This document shows, one piece after another, positions 12,149 to 25,020 of a stretch of DNA of 64,000 nt (its first letter is position 1; every line of letters starts with the position of its first letter). The notes beneath the pieces are model-generated. The model saw only the letters and a list, made by a program, of their open reading frames with translations, had not been told where the DNA came from and did not search any database. The translations under genes and the position numbers were made by a program. This stretch comes from Artocarpus heterophyllus (lineage: Eukaryota; Streptophyta; Magnoliopsida; Rosales; Moraceae), in assembly GCA_025403435.1 (NCBI GenBank), contig CM046353.1, positions 27,403,715 through 27,467,714 of the forward strand, given 5' to 3'.

Positions 12149-14919
12149 TGTGGGAGCAAGTAGCTTTAAAATGATGTATTGTTTTATAAATTTTGATTTT
12201 ACAATTTGGTATATTTCTTTTATTAAAGCAAGTTTATGATTAATATTAATGTGATATTAAATTATAGATTAAGTTAATGAATGATTGTGTAAAAAAAAAA
12301 AAGTATGTATGGATCCTGGTTACGTTTTCCTTAACCACGCTTACAATTAAAGTATCATATAATTTTTGTACTTAAAGTTTATCTAAATAAATAAATAAGT
12401 ATGTTATGAGTGAATGTAACGACATTTGTGACGTCTGTAAGGGGGGGCGTTACAATAAAAGTGGATTAAAATGTAAGCCAATGTATTATGGACTATTTAA
12501 GTGCATATTTCTTCAGTTTTATCCCAACAGTATAAGAAAAATACAATATGGTGTAAAATTATACTGCGTAAAAAAGTTTGTGGGATCCACCAAGGGGACA
12601 GTTAAAGGGTGAAGAAAAGCCACCACTCCCCCTTATTGTAGCCGAATCCCACCATTAAACTAAGCCCACGTTTACCACAAAATGATGTAAGTGGTGACTA
12701 AGCATGGTGGGTCATCAAATTTGTGAAAAAAAAATCTAACCATTTACTCATTAATTTTTATGCAATAAGAACCCAAAAACCACTTCATGTCTCACTCCTC
12801 CAAACTCGCAGCCACTAGTTTACCCTTCCCAAAATTCTCTCAAAGAAAATTCTTCACAAAGACATCTTCTAAGCAAGCTTTAAGACAAGATCAAGGTAAA
12901 TCCTAGACTTTCTGTAAGTATTTCTAGGGTTTTCCTTTTGAGTTTAAATGGAAACTTAATGTGGGTTTTCTTGCCATAGTTTATGTCTAGAAAGATTGAG
13001 AATGATCAATCTTGGTGGAGGTTCACAAGCACATAAATCTTTTGGTAAAAAGTTTAACCACCTATTTTTAAGTTTGTTGTGGTTTTTATTTTTTAAGCAA
13101 GTTGGTATGGAGTTGCTTAAAATTAGACTATGGCATGTTTAAGGGATTATATGGCATGAATATGTGATGTATTTGGTGTATGTTTATGTTGAGGGATGGC
13201 TAGGAACTAGGGCTTATGTGCTTGAGGACAAATTTAGGTAAAAGCAAAACAAATTTCAAATTTTAGGTGATTTTCAAAGAAATGAAACCTTGACATGTCT
13301 TAACATGAATTATTTTTTGAGTACGACTTATAAACCTATGCAAAACAGTGAGATGTACAGTTTTCAAGATCAAGGTTTTGTGAAAATTTCAAGGAACTAA
13401 ATTAAAAGGATTTGTTTAAACTCGACAGAATTGAAAATGGCAGAAAACTCCATTGTGTATTGGGAACTTTAAAAAGTTAAAAATTGCAGACGGCATGTCA
13501 AAAACCCCTATAGTTTATGAGAAATAAATTTTAAGAATTTTTATCACAAAAATTTCAAGAAAAAAACATTTTAAAATAAAAGGAATTTGGGTTAGGAACT
13601 TTAGAGAATTTTTATCTGTACAAAAAAATTGAAGCCATCAGCATAAAATGATCATTTTTGGCTCTAGGGGCAAAATTGTCTATATTTTCAATATTTGGGT
13701 TGAAAATTGTAAAGTTGTGTTAAAATGGGTTTTTTTACTAGAAAAAAAGAAAACACATTTTGATTTCTTGTCCCGTCGTTAACAAGTAACATTTTGTGTC
13801 GAATTAGCAAAAAGGGGCCCAAAACGTTTAATAAGGCCCATTGAGAGCAAAAACGTGAATTTTTGAAAAAAGGTCTAAATGAACCCCAAAGCGTCCAAAA
13901 TAGAAAAAAACACCTTTAACGAGAATTTTTCCATATTTTGTTAGCAATGATAAGGCATCGTGAATTAAGAGGAATAAGGTTTGTATGCTCAATTTAAAGG
14001 TTTTTAAACCAAGTAATAACTCGTTTATATAATCAACGTACACATTTTGTTTCGACACATAGATCAATAGTAATAAGTTAGCTAATGATGATAAATTGTC
14101 CAAATAGGACACTTAGATGGATAACAGAGGAACAAGTAAATTGGTTAACACTGTGTAAGTTCAAACCCCACCTATAGTATGGAATAGAAAGTTTTTAAGA
14201 AAATATATATGTTATTTAAAGTATTTAGAAGATGCATTTGATATGTACTTATTGTAAATTAATAAATCCTCACATATGGTATGTCAACCTAAATTAATGG
14301 GCTGGTAAAATGATTCACCAAATAAGAAAAAAAGTGTCGTATCAGCTCTGACTCAAGGGGAGTACTAAGTTATGTTTCAGTCTCGGTGTTATGATGACCC
14401 GTATGCGTATATGGTACGAACACTTAGGCCCTATTAAAGTTAGAGATATGGAAGAAATAATTAATGTTCATAAACAAGCATAAATTGATCATGCATACAA
14501 ATAGGATGTACTTGTAGGCTATGTTTGAACTTACTAAGCATTAGCTCACCTAGTTATTTCACGTTGTAGGAATTTTAGCCAAGAGGCCAGAATAAAATCA
14601 TTGTTAGGCTGGTGATGGTACATGAGCAATTGTGTAGGCAAGGGTATGGATACCGCCACAAGCTCGATATCTCTATGTATGTATCTTAATTAAATTTGAA
14701 ACATGTTGTAAAAGAAATGAGGTGTGATGTAATACAAGTTAGATATGAAGACGAAACTGTTTTGGAAAATATTGTGAAAATTATATGAGAGAAATGAAGA
14801 AAAAAAAGATTTATATATGTGTGTGTGTGTGTGTGTGTGTATGTGTGTAAAAAAAATATCACATCTAAGTTAGTGAGAAAAATATTAAGGAATGGCTTGA
14901 AAGATGAAAGGTCGTTATA

Positions 14920-14936
14920 GTTAATATCAGAGTTGG
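14920..14936 (+). other. Decayed primer-binding site of gypsy element E
   Basis: Directly after the LTR end the sequence reads GTTAATATCAGAGTTGG, close to the TGGTATCAGAGC site complementary to initiator tRNA-Met that plant LTR elements use. Its position supports reading 9023-14919 as a 5' LTR. Confidence 0.55.
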
Positions 14937-15399
14937 CATCCTGCCATCCTACTACACATTGCCACATGTCTATCTACCATAATTCAAGTAAGATAGTTTA
15001 ATTTTAAATATAAGACTATTAGGATATTTTCTTATATAGGAGTATAATATTAATCAAGATAAATATAGTTAATGGCGCTCAATCGTTACATGGATACTAA
15101 TAGAAGAGCCAATGTAGCTTTCTAAGACATGGTACCACCTCGTTTTAATGGCAATCAACAACCTATGGTTATCTTTAGATCATGCCGTACCCCACCACAT
15201 CTACAAGTTCTATTAGCTTGAGGACGACTACAGAGAAAGCGTTAGCATGGTGGATTGGGCTTGGTCTTGGGGGATAGCCTCGTGACTAGCAAGGCTCTAA
15301 AGGACAAATTTCTATAAAATTTGCTCCATAGCCACCTACACCCACAAATGAGGTACTAGTTTGAGTTGGTCCATTTATATGGGCTCCACCTATAGCTAC
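14937..15399 (+). pseudogene. Element E leader and decayed start of gag
   Basis: Lies between the primer-binding site and an inserted LTR fragment. A frame opening ATGGCGCTCAATCGTTACAT near 15072 soon meets a stop, and no conserved gag block could be recognised. It is assigned to element E by position only, since recognisable gag follows the insertion at about 16700. Confidence 0.35.
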
Positions 15400-16690
15400 A
15401 AGGCACAAATACAAATCTGTTAACAAATAAAATTTCGTGAGCAGTGTTTCATTAAAAGCTTACAACATTTAAAATATATCGAACAAAAGATTTATAAAAT
15501 TCAAGACATTCATAACATATATATACACATCATATCCAAAAATCACAACAAAATAAAATCATTTGAATTCGAAACATTATCGGCAATCTTATAGAATAAT
15601 CAAAAACCTTAAAATTCTTATATGACATTCCAATAACAAAAATTATGTTAAATTTGTATCAAACTCACCCAACCTTAAAAATCAAATATAACATGAACAT
15701 TATAAAATTATTCCCAAAGACTAAAATCATCACGTTCATGACAAATTATAAAAATTCAACTGCATATTCTAATTTAACAACATACTCAAAATTTCAAACT
15801 TTAATCATACCAAACACTCATAACTATAAATACATTCATTAACAAAACTAAAACATCATACACAACAATAAATTCATGCTTTGTGTTCTTGAATTCTTTG
15901 AAAGAGAAAATCTTAAAGAAAACAAAGTTCCAAACTAATTGTATGTGAGGTTTAGGGAAGAAAAGAGAGAATACAAGCATAGAGGAATATGAGAAAAGAT
16001 TGAGGCAAGAAAAAGAGATAGGAATAATATGTATGCTTGAAGCCACATATTTATATGCACAAGTAACCCTAGTTCTAGTTTAATTAGGCTTCTTTTTTTC
16101 TTTTTCTTTTTTTCCACTTTTCTTTTGCCTTCATGGCAAGTTTCTTTTTTTTTGTTCCTACATATATGATTTATCTTAATATATATAATATAATACATTT
16201 ATAATATAAATGGTTATTTGGTTATATATAATATAATATAATATAATATAATTATAATACATAATTATTTATGGATAACAATAATGTCTGTTCCCATGAC
16301 CAAAAAAAAAATTTTACATTATTCTTTTGGATACTTTATATTATTAAGTTTCTTAACACCACAATAAAAATATTACACAGGTAATCATTATGACATCATA
16401 AATATTATAAAAATAAGAAAATATGCAATAAAATTTATGCCATTGTCAATAATATCATTCTAGGGCATATATAACCCTTGAGTATTATAAATATAGATTT
16501 AGAGGAAGTTCAAACTCTTAAAGGAACAATAAAGGCTTTATTCTTATCATCATTTTTTTTACATGAACAACCCAAGCACATCAATTTGTCATGGTTGTCA
16601 CCTGTGACATTACTAAGCAAAACATTAATTCACTTATCATAAATAATAATTAGAACATAAAATATCATGTTTGAGTGTTAAATTTACCTA
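15400..16690 (-). mobile_element. D-family LTR fragment inserted in element E
   Basis: 15400-15620 matches 62440-62660 closely, for example at AATAAAATTTCGTGAGCAGT. 16300-16620 matches 21440-21720 in the 3.4 kb D LTR. The fragment is therefore the first part of a D-family LTR on the minus strand. Neither the TGTAA start nor the GTTACA end is intact. It includes a TATAA tandem run near 16225-16255. Confidence 0.6.
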
Positions 16691-16699
16691 ATTATTTGT

Positions 16700-17640
16700 A
16701 GACAACAACGGCAGGTGTTACAGCACCACAGGCAGAATCGGTGGTCCCAGTAACTCCTGCAGTTCTTATCACAAATTTTTATCAAAGATTTTGATGAATG
16801 AAAGTCCCAGAATTCAATGGTTCTATAGATCTGTTGGATGCAGATGATTGGCTTACCAGCATAGAGAGAATCTTGAAGTTTATGGGACTCAATGATCATG
16901 AAAAAGTTTTATGTGCCTCCTTTTCTCTTATCAAAGATGCAAGAAGATGGTGGGAATCGGTGGAACATAGGAGACATGTACACGAAATGATTTGGTTAGA
17001 ATTTATTGAGGAGTTTGGAAGAGCCTATTTTAATGTTGAAACAATGGCAACACATTAGGAAGAATTCAACAATTTTTGACAATGTAATATATCAGTCATT
17101 GAGGCTATGAGGAGGTTTAACTAGTTGGCATGCCTTTGTCCTAAATTAGTGCCCACTGACAAGGAAAAGGTAAGAAGGTTAATAAGGATGTTCTGTTCCA
17201 ACATTACCCTAATTTTTGAATATAGGGACAAGCACCCAAGGATGTAGAGGGCTGTATCAAATAGGAATCTCAAGCTAAATTTAGAATCTCTCATGACAAA
17301 GAAGAAAGAGCTAGATCTTTAAAGCTTAGAGAGAGGAAAGGGCTTGACTAAGCAAAATCAGGCTTTGTAGGAAAAAAGACAAGGTGGTAACCTAGGACAA
17401 GGACAAACTCAAAACAACCAACCCGATGTAATCGCAATAGTGACAATAAAGGGAAATGGAATGCAAGTAGCCAAGGGAATCAAAAGGGTCACCCCAAAAG
17501 AGGATAAATGATAGAAGGAATAATAAACCCCTTATGTGGGCAATATGGGAAAAGACATGCAGGGGAATGTAAAGTTGGCACTAATAAGTGTTTCATTTGT
17601 AGGAAAGAAGGACATTACGCCAAGAATAGTTTTTCTAACC
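16700..17640 (+). pseudogene. Gypsy gag of element E (decayed)
   Basis: The longest open stretch begins at 16798 (MKVPEFNGSIDLL) and has the retrotransposon gag core: DADDWL, then a KVLCASF-like block and RRWWESV. It breaks at stops from 17056 on and continues in pieces such as CPKLVPTDKEKV. A zinc knuckle near 17585-17625 reads CFICRKEGHYAKNS, so the last Cys of CCHC is replaced by Ser. Two stops lie just before the ATG at 16798, which fits an internal Met of a decayed polyprotein. The structural protein would have formed the virus-like particle; this copy cannot. Confidence 0.75.
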
Positions 17641-17819
17641 CCTCAAAACTAGTCTAATCAGAACCAGTTTAACCAGAATCAACAAAGGTCTTAGGGATCA
17701 TGGCTTTATGTAGTCCAAGCAGAGATTGAAGGTCCTAACATTGGTTAGGGCTGACTAGAAGCTCCAGAACTTAGTGGGCAGCTTTACACCTACATTAAGA
17801 GTGAAGGCAATGCCTGAAC

Positions 17820-18395
17820 CTCAACAACAGTAACAACCCAACTTTTTATCCCTAAAACTAATGTCTATGTTTTATTCGATTCTAGAGCAACACATTCGTT
17901 TACATCACTTAAATTTGCAAAACCTATAGGATTTAAAGAAGATAGGATAGAATAGACTTTTAGGACTACACTTCCTTCTAGAGATGTATTAAGCTCTAAT
18001 CATTGGTTATGTCATGTACCAATTACCATTTGCGGTAGAAAATTGTTTATCAATTTAATAATAATCGATATCCAAGATTACAATGTTATCCTGGGAATGG
18101 ATTTCCTAGGAAACTATGCCGCCAAGATTAATTGTCGACATTACAAAGTTACATTTCGGCCAACTAGAAGCGAGAAGTTTGTTTATATTGGAAAGACCTT
18201 TAAGACTCCAAAAGTGCTAATATATACTTTGAAGTCAAAGAGTTGTTGAATAGTAGATGCACGGGTTACCTTGTGAATTTTGCAAAGAAAAATCAGGAAG
18301 CTCAGTTAGGACTAGAGAATGTTAGACTCCAAATGAACTGCCAAGTTTAGCTCCTGAACGAAAAATTTTGTTTAAGATAGAATTGACACCTGGTA
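17820..18395 (+). pseudogene. Gypsy protease and first residues of RT, element E
   Basis: The aspartic protease motif at about 17875-17895 reads FDSRATHS where the family has FDSGA(S/T)HS, so the active-site Gly is Arg. Further on, DYNVILGMDFL (about 18072-18104) is the conserved second half of plant gypsy proteases, followed by CRHYKVTFRP. After stops, a block matching the EIEFxIxLxPGT start of gypsy RT ends at the edge of the D LTR (18396). The pol gene is cut there. Confidence 0.75.
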
Positions 18396-21300
18396 TGTAA
18401 CGCCCCCTTATAGGCGTCATAATAATCGTTACTTTTACCATTATTATCATAATTGAGAGATAAACAATTCAAATAAGATACTTATACTTAAACAGATATC
18501 CCAGGAAAAACATGTATAATTTTTTTTTGAAACAACTTACCGAATTTGCTTCTCTCGCCTCAATTAGCCTAACAAAACACCTACAGTGTTCAGCTAATCA
18601 ATCACCTATAGAAAAAGTTAGTTTACAATACAATCATTTACTAAATTATAGACACAGAAAACTTCAAACAATGTTTAACTCTCTCGAGAAAAATACTTAT
18701 ATATCTAAATATTTTAACCATAACAAAATAAAGAAACATGACGCAGTCCTTAACAAACCACAATTAAAGAAATATTAAACAATCTCAAAAGTCTATAGGA
18801 AAATAAATCAAGTCTTGAATCAACATCAGTGCATAAAATAAAAATAAAATCAATAACAAAATCATTATTCAAGTAATTAATTGTTTTTGGCATGATTCTA
18901 TTTCCAATCCAACACTCCTAGTGCACATGCCCGCCTCCATCCTCCACCTATTCTATATGCCTTTTACCTTTGTCTACTACATGATATAAAAACTACGTAA
19001 GCATAAGCTTAGTAAGTGCACTTTCCTATCTCACAACATAAAACATTTCATAAACACCTTTATGAAACATCATAATCATCATTAACATAATAGTGCACTT
19101 GGCACAGTTTCATATAGAACATTTCTTTTATTATCATTATCCATATTAAAAACTTCATTTATTTTATCTTTGGGGGCCCAAGTGTTACATCATAAATATC
19201 ATCATTGTAGGCATACCATCATGAGAGGAGAGGGGTAGCTAATCCCAAACCAAACATGACAAGTCCACCTTGGGGGACATCATAAACATAATAAAAAACA
19301 TAGGGTGTGCAACACTTAATTAAGTGATATATATATATAGATATACTTTTAACATACCTCATCATTAAAACATTTGTTAAACTTTCTTGTTGCAACAAGA
19401 GTTTTCATGAGAAAACAACATGTAAAAACAAACTTAAAAATTATCATAAAACATATTCTCAAAACTTTTTTGCAAACTTTTATCATGTTGTAGGTGAGAA
19501 TGTACTTACTTGACTTGCTTACTTAAACCTTATCTTAGATGACGTCGTTGTGGTCTTGATGTGCTCACTTCTTGGTGTGTTCATGTCATACATCCATATA
19601 CAAATAAAAATAAATTTCATTCTTATGAAATTGTCCAAAACCATATGACATTATTCATACTTCCATCTCACGAATTACAAAAACACACATACACTTTACT
19701 AACTTATAAATATTTATGCAAAAACTGTAATACTAAAACCTGTCTGACGCTTATGTATTCATAATTCAATAACTCACAATTCACACACGATTAAAGCACA
19801 AGACTCTAGAGGGACAAACCTAACATATAAACATAATATCATAATTTTTTGTTGCTCATAAAAATTCCATTTGATAACTAAAACATGTCACACACTTCAT
19901 AGCATAAAATCTGCCAACAATAGTTGGGCAGTGAACAATCCTATCTAACATTCATATAATAAAATATCTATTTCACAAAATAATTCTACAAAAATCCTGT
20001 ATGTAATAGACACCTAAAGCTATAGCATATCCAAAAATTGGCTTCAAATAAATTTAGAATAATTCAAAACACAAGTTTGAATTCAGAGTTAATATTAACA
20101 TCAGACATGCTACACAGTGAACATGTTCCATTCAAACTTTTTTATAAAATAAAAAACGTATGATTTGCTTCTAAAATTTTTATATGACATGGTTAACATA
20201 TAAATATCTCATACTATCATTGAACATCACCTTGTCATGTAATAACATCAAGAAGCACAAAATCAAAATTTATGAACCTGGGGCATAATTCCCAAAAGTA
20301 GGCAGACTGACCTTTATTCACTTAAAAATTCATAATAATTTCATCTTAATACTAAATTAGTTAAAACTAGTGGCATTAGATACTAGACTCAGAAAGAAAG
20401 AATTTGATATATTACATGCATATTTTGACAATAATTTGCATGAAGAAAAAGTCCTCAAAATTCAGTCTAAATTTCAAGTCTGTGTAAAACTGCACAGCTT
20501 TTAGGTCAACTTCAAAAAATTATAACTATTTAATGAAAACTCCAATTCAAGCGATTCAAAAGCCACAAGAAAGCTTAAGATGTCTAGTATTTGAGAAAAT
20601 ATAAGAAAAATGTAAACAGAGCAATACAAAATAAAAAATTATTAAAGCACGATAGTTGTTGGGTGTTTGTATGAAAAGTAGGCTTAAGGCATCCAAAAAA
20701 AAATCAATTCCAATTCATAACCCAATAAAATCTCAATTAAAATTGTAAACACATAATTAACATGATACCAATTGATAATAAAATATAACAATATATGATA
20801 TCGCTAATCTAGGGTTTAATGAGAATTTAATCAAAACAACCAAATCATCAACTCTTTTCAATCACTAATTGACATTAAATACATACAATAAAAGAATCCA
20901 TGTGATGATAGTAATAATTCTATGACTAACACAATACACCAAAACATCAAACAAACATGTTACATAATTGATACACTTACGAAGACGAATAAAATTAGGA
21001 AGATTAGAAATCTTGATAAAGCCAAAGAAGACCAAGCCTGAAACCAATCAATGAGGAATGAATGAAGTATGAGTCTAGAGTTACTAATAAGAGGTCTTTA
21101 TATAGATTTTATGTGGAGACTAAAACCCTAATCCTAATCTAATTCAGTTTCCCCTTTTTATTTCTTTTTTTTTTTCCTTTTCTTTTCTCACGGCTACTGC
21201 CATTTTTCTTTTTTCTTTTTTTTTTACATGGTAGTTGTTGTTTATACATATAACATAATATATAACATAATATAATATAACATAAACATATTATAATATA

Positions 21301-21810
21301 AATAATAATATTAACGTGTGGAATATACTATAATATAATATAAACGTTAAGGGTTATATATGGTATAATATAATATATTATATTATAAATATATTAAAAT
21401 ATAATATAATATAATTAAAATATATTAATTATTTATACACGACAATAATATTTACTCTATGACCCAAAAATATTATTACACATGTAATTATCATGACATA
21501 ATCAATATTATAAAAATAAGAAAATATGCAACAACATTCTTGTCATTATCAAGAATATAACTTTAGAGCATACATAACTCTAGAGCATTATAAAGATTAT
21601 AAATTTAGGGAAAGTTGAAAACTCCTAAAAAAATAATAAATACTTTAAGCTTATTATGACATCAACATCCTGAGCACATCAATTCCATGTGACCGTCACC
21701 TATCATCATACTCAAAATAAAATGGTTAGTAATATTATATCGTAAAGAAATTACTTAATGTCGTTATATATCTATCATTAACCATTACATGAAAAATGAT
21801 GGGTATTACA
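18396..21810 (-). mobile_element. 3' LTR of gypsy element D
   Basis: On minus it starts TGTAATACCC at 21810, directly after a purine tract, and ends GGGGGCGTTACA at 18396, giving 3415 bases. It aligns with the LTRs at 9404-12454 (opposite strand) and 60184-63125. It is non-coding and contains long TATAA-rich runs near 21240-21420. The palindromes seen in the 9.4 kb relative are not recognisable here beyond a faint GTTCAGC word near 18588. The LTR lies within the pol of element E. Confidence 0.85.
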
Positions 21811-21822
21811 ATTCTCCCCACC
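21811..21822 (-). other. Polypurine tract of element D
   Basis: The minus strand reads GGTGGGGAGAAT immediately before the LTR start TGTAATACCC. A purine-rich tract at this place primes plus-strand DNA synthesis in LTR retrotransposons, which fixes the element's orientation as minus. Confidence 0.8.
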
Positions 21823-24480
21823 TTATAAGAGTTTCGTCCTCAAAACTCAGAATAGTTGCGGATACTTGACTCTCATTTCATCTTCATGTTCCCATGAAGC
21901 TTCTTCAACCTTGTGATTTCACCACAAAACCTTGACTAAGGAAATTTCTTTATTCCTTAAGATTTTAGTCTTCCGATCTAAAATCCCAACTAGCTTTTCT
22001 TTATAACTGAGTTCTTCTCGTATTTCAATCATCTACGGCTTTAACTTATACGTAGGGTCTGAGGCATACTTTTTAAACATCGAAACTTAATATGCATCAT
22101 GAGTGGATGACATATTTGATAGTAAACTCCATTGATAAGTTACCTTACCTATCCGCTTTACAATTTTACAAAATCCGATAACCTTAGTTCATCTTGCCTT
22201 TCTTTCTGATTCTCATATCTTCTTTCATTGGTGCAACTTTTAAGAATACTACATTGCCTATTGTGAATTCCATGGGTTTTCTTCTTTCATCAACACAACA
22301 CTTCTGATGGATTTGAACAGTCTCTATGCTCTTTCGTATCAACTTTATCATCTTAGAAGTCTCATTAACAAAATCAGTCTTTTCATTATTATCGCTATCT
22401 ATCTTTTTCTTTTCACTAGCTTTTGCCAACATAAAGGCAATCTACATTTCTGTCCATATAAAGCCTCATAAGGTGTCATTCCTATCGTCGCCTAATAGCC
22501 ATTGTTATAAGCGAATTCTACTAAGGGAAACATTTTACACTTTCTAGTCATGTAACTAAGGGTACAAGCATGAAGCATATCATCTAAACTCAAATTTATC
22601 TTCTCCGTTTAGCCATCAGTCTTAGGGTGAAAAAGCTGGCTTAAGTGTAACCTAGTTCCCGTTGTAGTTTGTATACTTTCCCAAAATTTAGACGTGAACC
22701 TACCGTCATGATCATAAATGATAGGCTTAGAAATCCCATGAAGTCTCACTATTTATTTGACATAAAGTTCCGCTGCCCGCTTCATAGAGTGATTGATTTT
22801 GATAGGAATGAGGTGTGCCGTCTATGTCGGTTGATCAAGAACTACCCAAATAACATCAAATCCATTCGTAGTTCTTAGTAATCTTGTGATGAAATCCATT
22901 GAAATTTCTTTCTATTTCCATTTTGGTGTTTTTATTGACTGCAATTTGCTGCCAGGCAACTGGTGTTCAGCTTTAACTTGCTAGCATTTCAAACATTTCT
23001 TTACATACCTTGCAACGTCATGCTTCACTCCAAACCACTAGAAACTGATCCTTAACTCGTTGTATATCTTTGTCAAACCTGGTTGAATTGAATAAGTGAG
23101 TATCATGTATCTATATCCTTACCTTAAACCATTAACATTGAAAACAAGTAAGAAATCTTTGAGACATAATGTTCCATCATTAGTAACTCAAAATTCCTCA
23201 CATCTTCCTTCCTTTATTTCTCGCTTGATCATTGCTAGACTGGCATCTTCGTTCCGATAACTTCAAATCTCATTAGTCAATGCTGAGAGTTGTCTTGTCA
23301 TATCTAAATCGAAGACCGTAATTTCCTTCCTTAGAGGTTGGGACCTCATTTGCAATGGCATCAATGCTACAATAGTCTCCTTACTTAAATCATCAACTAT
23401 CCAATTCGTCTTTCTTGGATGATACAAAATTTCACAATTAAACTCCTTTACTAGTTCTAACCATCTATACTGCCTTATATTCGATCCTTCTAGGTGTAGA
23501 TATACTTTAAACTTTGATAATCAGTGAAGGTCTTACATTGGACTCCATAAAATAGTGCCTTCAAATTTTTAGCGTGAAACCACAGCTGCCAACTTGAGGC
23601 CGTGAGCGGGATAGTTCATCTCGTAATCCTTTAGTTGTCTTGGGGCATAAATTATCACTTTATCATTCTGCATCAATACAATGCCAAGGTCCATCATAGA
23701 AGCATCGATGTAAGTCACGAATCCATCATTCCCTTCTAAAGTAACCAAGACTAGAATTATAGTCAACTTTTTCTTCAATTCTTGGAAGTCCTTCTCACAT
23801 ACATCTATCCATTCAACTCTTTCCTTTGTGCGTTAGGTTCGTGAGGGCTGTCACTATCCTAGAGAAATCCTCTGCAAACTTCTGATAATAACTAACTAAT
23901 CCTAAGAAACTTCTTATCTTACTTGCATTTTTTAGTTGCTTCTAATTTAAAACAGCTTCGACTATAGAATGATCCGCCATTTATCCATCCTTTGACGCAT
24001 ATAAGCCCAGAAAGATATGTTATCGAGCCAAAAGTCACACTTAGAAAACCTTGCATATAGCTTACATCTCTTCAGGGTCTCTAGCACAATCCTCAAGTGC
24101 TCAATAGACTCTTCCCGACTCTTCGAATCAATCAAAATATTATTGATAAACACTAACAAATTCATCAGGATAAGCCTTGAATACCTGATTCGTTAGGTCC
24201 ATAAAGGCTGTTAGTGCATTTGTTAAACCAAAGGTATAACCACAAATTTATTACCATATCTCGATCTTAAGGGCTATCTTGAAAACGTCTCCTTTTACTA
24301 TCTTCGACTAATAATATCCCGACCATAAATCTATCTTCGAGTATATAGACACGCCTTTCAGTTGTTTGAACAAATCATCAATTTGAGCAATGGGTACTTG
24401 TTCTTGATCGTCACGTTGCTCAACTCCTAATAGTGGATGTATAATCTCATGGAACTATCCTTCCTGACAAACACTTAAAA
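21823..24480 (-). pseudogene. Gypsy pol of element D: RT, RNase H, integrase (decayed)
   Basis: Order on minus: RT about 24480-23900, RNase H about 23800-23550, integrase about 23450-21830. RT pieces include [16 protein letters not shown] and FGLTNALTAFMDL. The catalytic block at 24139-24156 reads VFINNIL where active enzymes have FIDDIL, so both catalytic Asp are Asn. RNase H keeps YIDAS and RQLKDYEMNYPAHGLKL. The integrase C-terminus (22184-22432) has the FTIGNVVFLKVAPMK block that precedes the LTR in plant gypsy elements. Many stops and frameshifts; gag, protease and the 5' LTR are missing. Confidence 0.85.
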
Positions 24481-24483
24481 TAA

Positions 24484-25020
24484 AAGAAATAGACAAAACC
24501 CAAGAGACACCAACAAACAATTTGGCGACAAGCCGGTTGCTACCGTAGAAGCGCATGGGAATCCCAGCTTTGATGACAATCCGAAAATGTCTGAGCACCG
24601 CAAATGTGCTGCCCTTCATCCTTACCAACTAAGGATCGTAGCGCCCATGGTCCCAGACAGTCAAACGACCCTAACAGGCCATGTTTTTCAAGCCATTGAG
24701 CGCCCCTAATCTGCAAGGAAAAATGCCACCGCACCACCATCATCCAACACACGGCTAAACCAAAAGGGCATCAAGGTCGTTGGCACCCGTCGGAAACCAC
24801 CTCCGTCAGCCCTAGATCTCTTCCTCCAAATGGCAACATACCAACCTACCTCCCGACCCATTTTCGTCGCCGTCCATAGGTATCCATCCTTAGGGATAGG
24901 TGTTAGAGACAGCACCAGACTCTGGCCCTTCAAGCCTCCTTGGAGAGGCAGCGCAATACTAGAGAAGAAACCCTAGGAGATGGGGAAGAAAACCCTGCAA
25001 AAAAACGGCTGTGCTAAAAA
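24484..25020 (-). other. GC-richer segment of unknown origin
   Basis: Base composition is clearly richer in G and C than both neighbours, and the boundary with element D near 24482 is abrupt. On minus, two overlapping frames at 24933-24706 and 24752-24540 are open but match no family I know. Upstream (about 24950-25020) the minus strand has GGGTTTTCTTCCCC and CCTAGGGTTTCTTC, words common at plant transcript starts. It may be a captured gene fragment or the 5' part of a LINE; neither is shown. Confidence 0.3.

Larger units (their letters stand above)
9404..12454 (+). mobile_element. Solo LTR of a gypsy element (D family)
   Basis: Starts TGTAACACC and ends GGGGGGCGTTACA. Flanks ACAAA and ATAAA match at 4 of 5 bases. 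It contains no coding sequence. It aligns with the D-family LTRs at 18396-21810 and 60184-63125, which are in the opposite orientation. Shared blocks: GACGACCGCATGGAATCGAT near 9525, GCACATCGAGACCGCGGCG near 11135, and CTACCCTTCTCCTCTCATGA near 11441. Unlike those copies it carries a conspicuous palindrome array near its 3' end and a smaller group near its 5' end. Confidence 0.8.
9023..14919 (+). mobile_element. 5' LTR of gypsy element E, split by a solo LTR
   Basis: Outer parts 9023-9403 and 12455-14919 align in order with the solo LTR at about 50130-52647. Shared blocks include the AAATTTTGTAAGTTT region near 9080, the CCAAGAGGCCAGAATA region near 14580, and an LTR end of the form GGTCGTTATA or GGGTCGTCACA. 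At 14919 the LTR runs into a decayed primer-binding site, so this is a 5' LTR on plus. The left limit is uncertain. It also contains a long TG microsatellite near 14818-14850. Confidence 0.6.

Noticed and set aside
14686..14967. Minus-strand frame with a Thr-His repeat
   Set aside because: The repeat is the TG microsatellite near 14818-14850 read as codons. The frame crosses the LTR end and the primer-binding site.
16798..17058. Possible host gene starting MKVPEFNG
   Set aside because: The residues are the core of a gypsy gag, two stops lie just before the ATG, and zinc knuckle and protease remnants follow in retroelement order.
24540..24933. Protein-coding gene on minus
   Set aside because: Two overlapping frames shifted against each other with no known domain. 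Kept only as an unidentified GC-rich segment.
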